Positions 24,346 through 24,554 of a DNA stretch of 24,554 bases are shown piece by piece (position 1 is the stretch's first letter; each line of letters starts with the position of its first letter). A model generated the notes under the pieces. The model saw only the letters and a list, made by a program, of their open reading frames with translations. It had not been told where the DNA came from and ran no database searches. The stretch comes from Coraliomargarita_B sp046540835 (lineage in GTDB: Bacteria > Verrucomicrobiota > Verrucomicrobiia > Opitutales > Coraliomargaritaceae). The stretch is taken from assembly GCA_046540835.1 (NCBI GenBank), contig JBKHEL010000040.1:1-24554 (forward strand), written 5' to 3'. Both the position numbers and the translations under genes were made by a program.

Positions 24346-24554
24346 CTAATTGTCCTGCTGATCCATTTTAATTTGATAGGAATCTGCTTTCCACCCCTTT
24401 CCAGTCGAGCGAAATCCGACAGCTGCCTTCGTAACAGATATCTCCTCCAAATCACTTAAATCACTCACTTGTTTAAACATCCAACGTCGATTAGTACCGA
24501 CAAAATCAAAATGTAAATAGATCAGATCATCTGAGACTTTTTCAACCTGACTAA
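24346..24554 (-). CDS. C-terminal part of an unknown protein (runs off the window)
   Basis: On the minus strand a frame open from the window edge gives 68 residues before a TAG at 24346-24348. It reads SQVEKVSDDLIYLHFDFVGT, then NRRWMFKQVSDLSDLEEISV, TKAAVGFRSTGKGWKADSYQ and IKMDQQDN. Its start lies outside the window. I believe it is real because the residues are balanced, hydrophobic and charged positions alternate sensibly, and the other five frames are broken. The DNA is visibly richer in A and T than the genes to its left, which may indicate a transferred or accessory region beyond the repeat element. I do not recognise the family. The short end RSTGKGWKADSY could be a beta-hairpin. Confidence 0.6.
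   Translation of the reverse strand, partial: SQVEKVSDDLIYLHFDFVGTNRRWMFKQVSDLSDLEEISVTKAAVGFRSTGKGWKADSYQIKMDQQDN

Noticed and set aside
24096..24371. A 91-residue plus-strand frame in the right-hand gap
   Set aside because: Its start lies between the inner arms of the repeat element and its end overlaps the plausible minus-strand gene. It looks like repeat-derived chance coding.

Overview
This 24.5 kb window looks like ordinary chromosome of a Gram-negative, menaquinone-using bacterium. The protein flavour (MenB, the stand-alone rpmI-rplT pair, the mix of familiar housekeeping genes with unfamiliar neighbours) and my memory of similar proteins suggest Verrucomicrobiota, perhaps a marine Opitutae/Puniceicoccales lineage. 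That placement is an inference. GC content is high, and convincing Shine-Dalgarno sequences are almost absent before the starts.

Left part (1-5.4 kb): the C-terminal end of a type II NADH dehydrogenase, the cysteine desulfurase sufS, an unknown membrane-anchored protein convergent with a small membrane lytic transglycosylase, an RluA-type pseudouridine synthase, and an orphan tolB with no other tol-pal gene. Next (5.4-11.7 kb): an Mrp/ApbC-type P-loop ATPase that lacks the usual CxxC, a 68-aa conserved protein behind a promoter with a perfect -10, and a leftward cluster fpg > menB > exported EEP-family phosphatase/nuclease > metG. Then (11.7-14.4 kb): a metal-dependent amidohydrolase, tRNA-His(GTG), a terminator, the ribosomal protein genes rplT and rpmI (no infC beside them), and a TTG-initiated conserved unknown.

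The 14.5-18.8 kb stretch is a two-gene RND efflux module (adaptor plus HAE1-type permease) without an outer-membrane channel gene. Its predicted promoter overlaps a perfect CAAACA-AC-TGTTTG dyad. A strong hairpin separates it from a leftward run acs > ilvE > parA > unknown (23.8-18.8 kb). In that run an orphan ParA ATPase overlaps, by the 8 nt ATGGGTGA, a 355-aa helical protein that is not ParB. This pair is the best candidate here for an undescribed system.

The right end (23.8-24.55 kb) differs in character. It holds a nested inverted-repeat element of about 180 bp that looks like a mobile or REP/MITE-type sequence, and then the AT-richer C-terminal end of an unknown protein that runs off the window on the minus strand.
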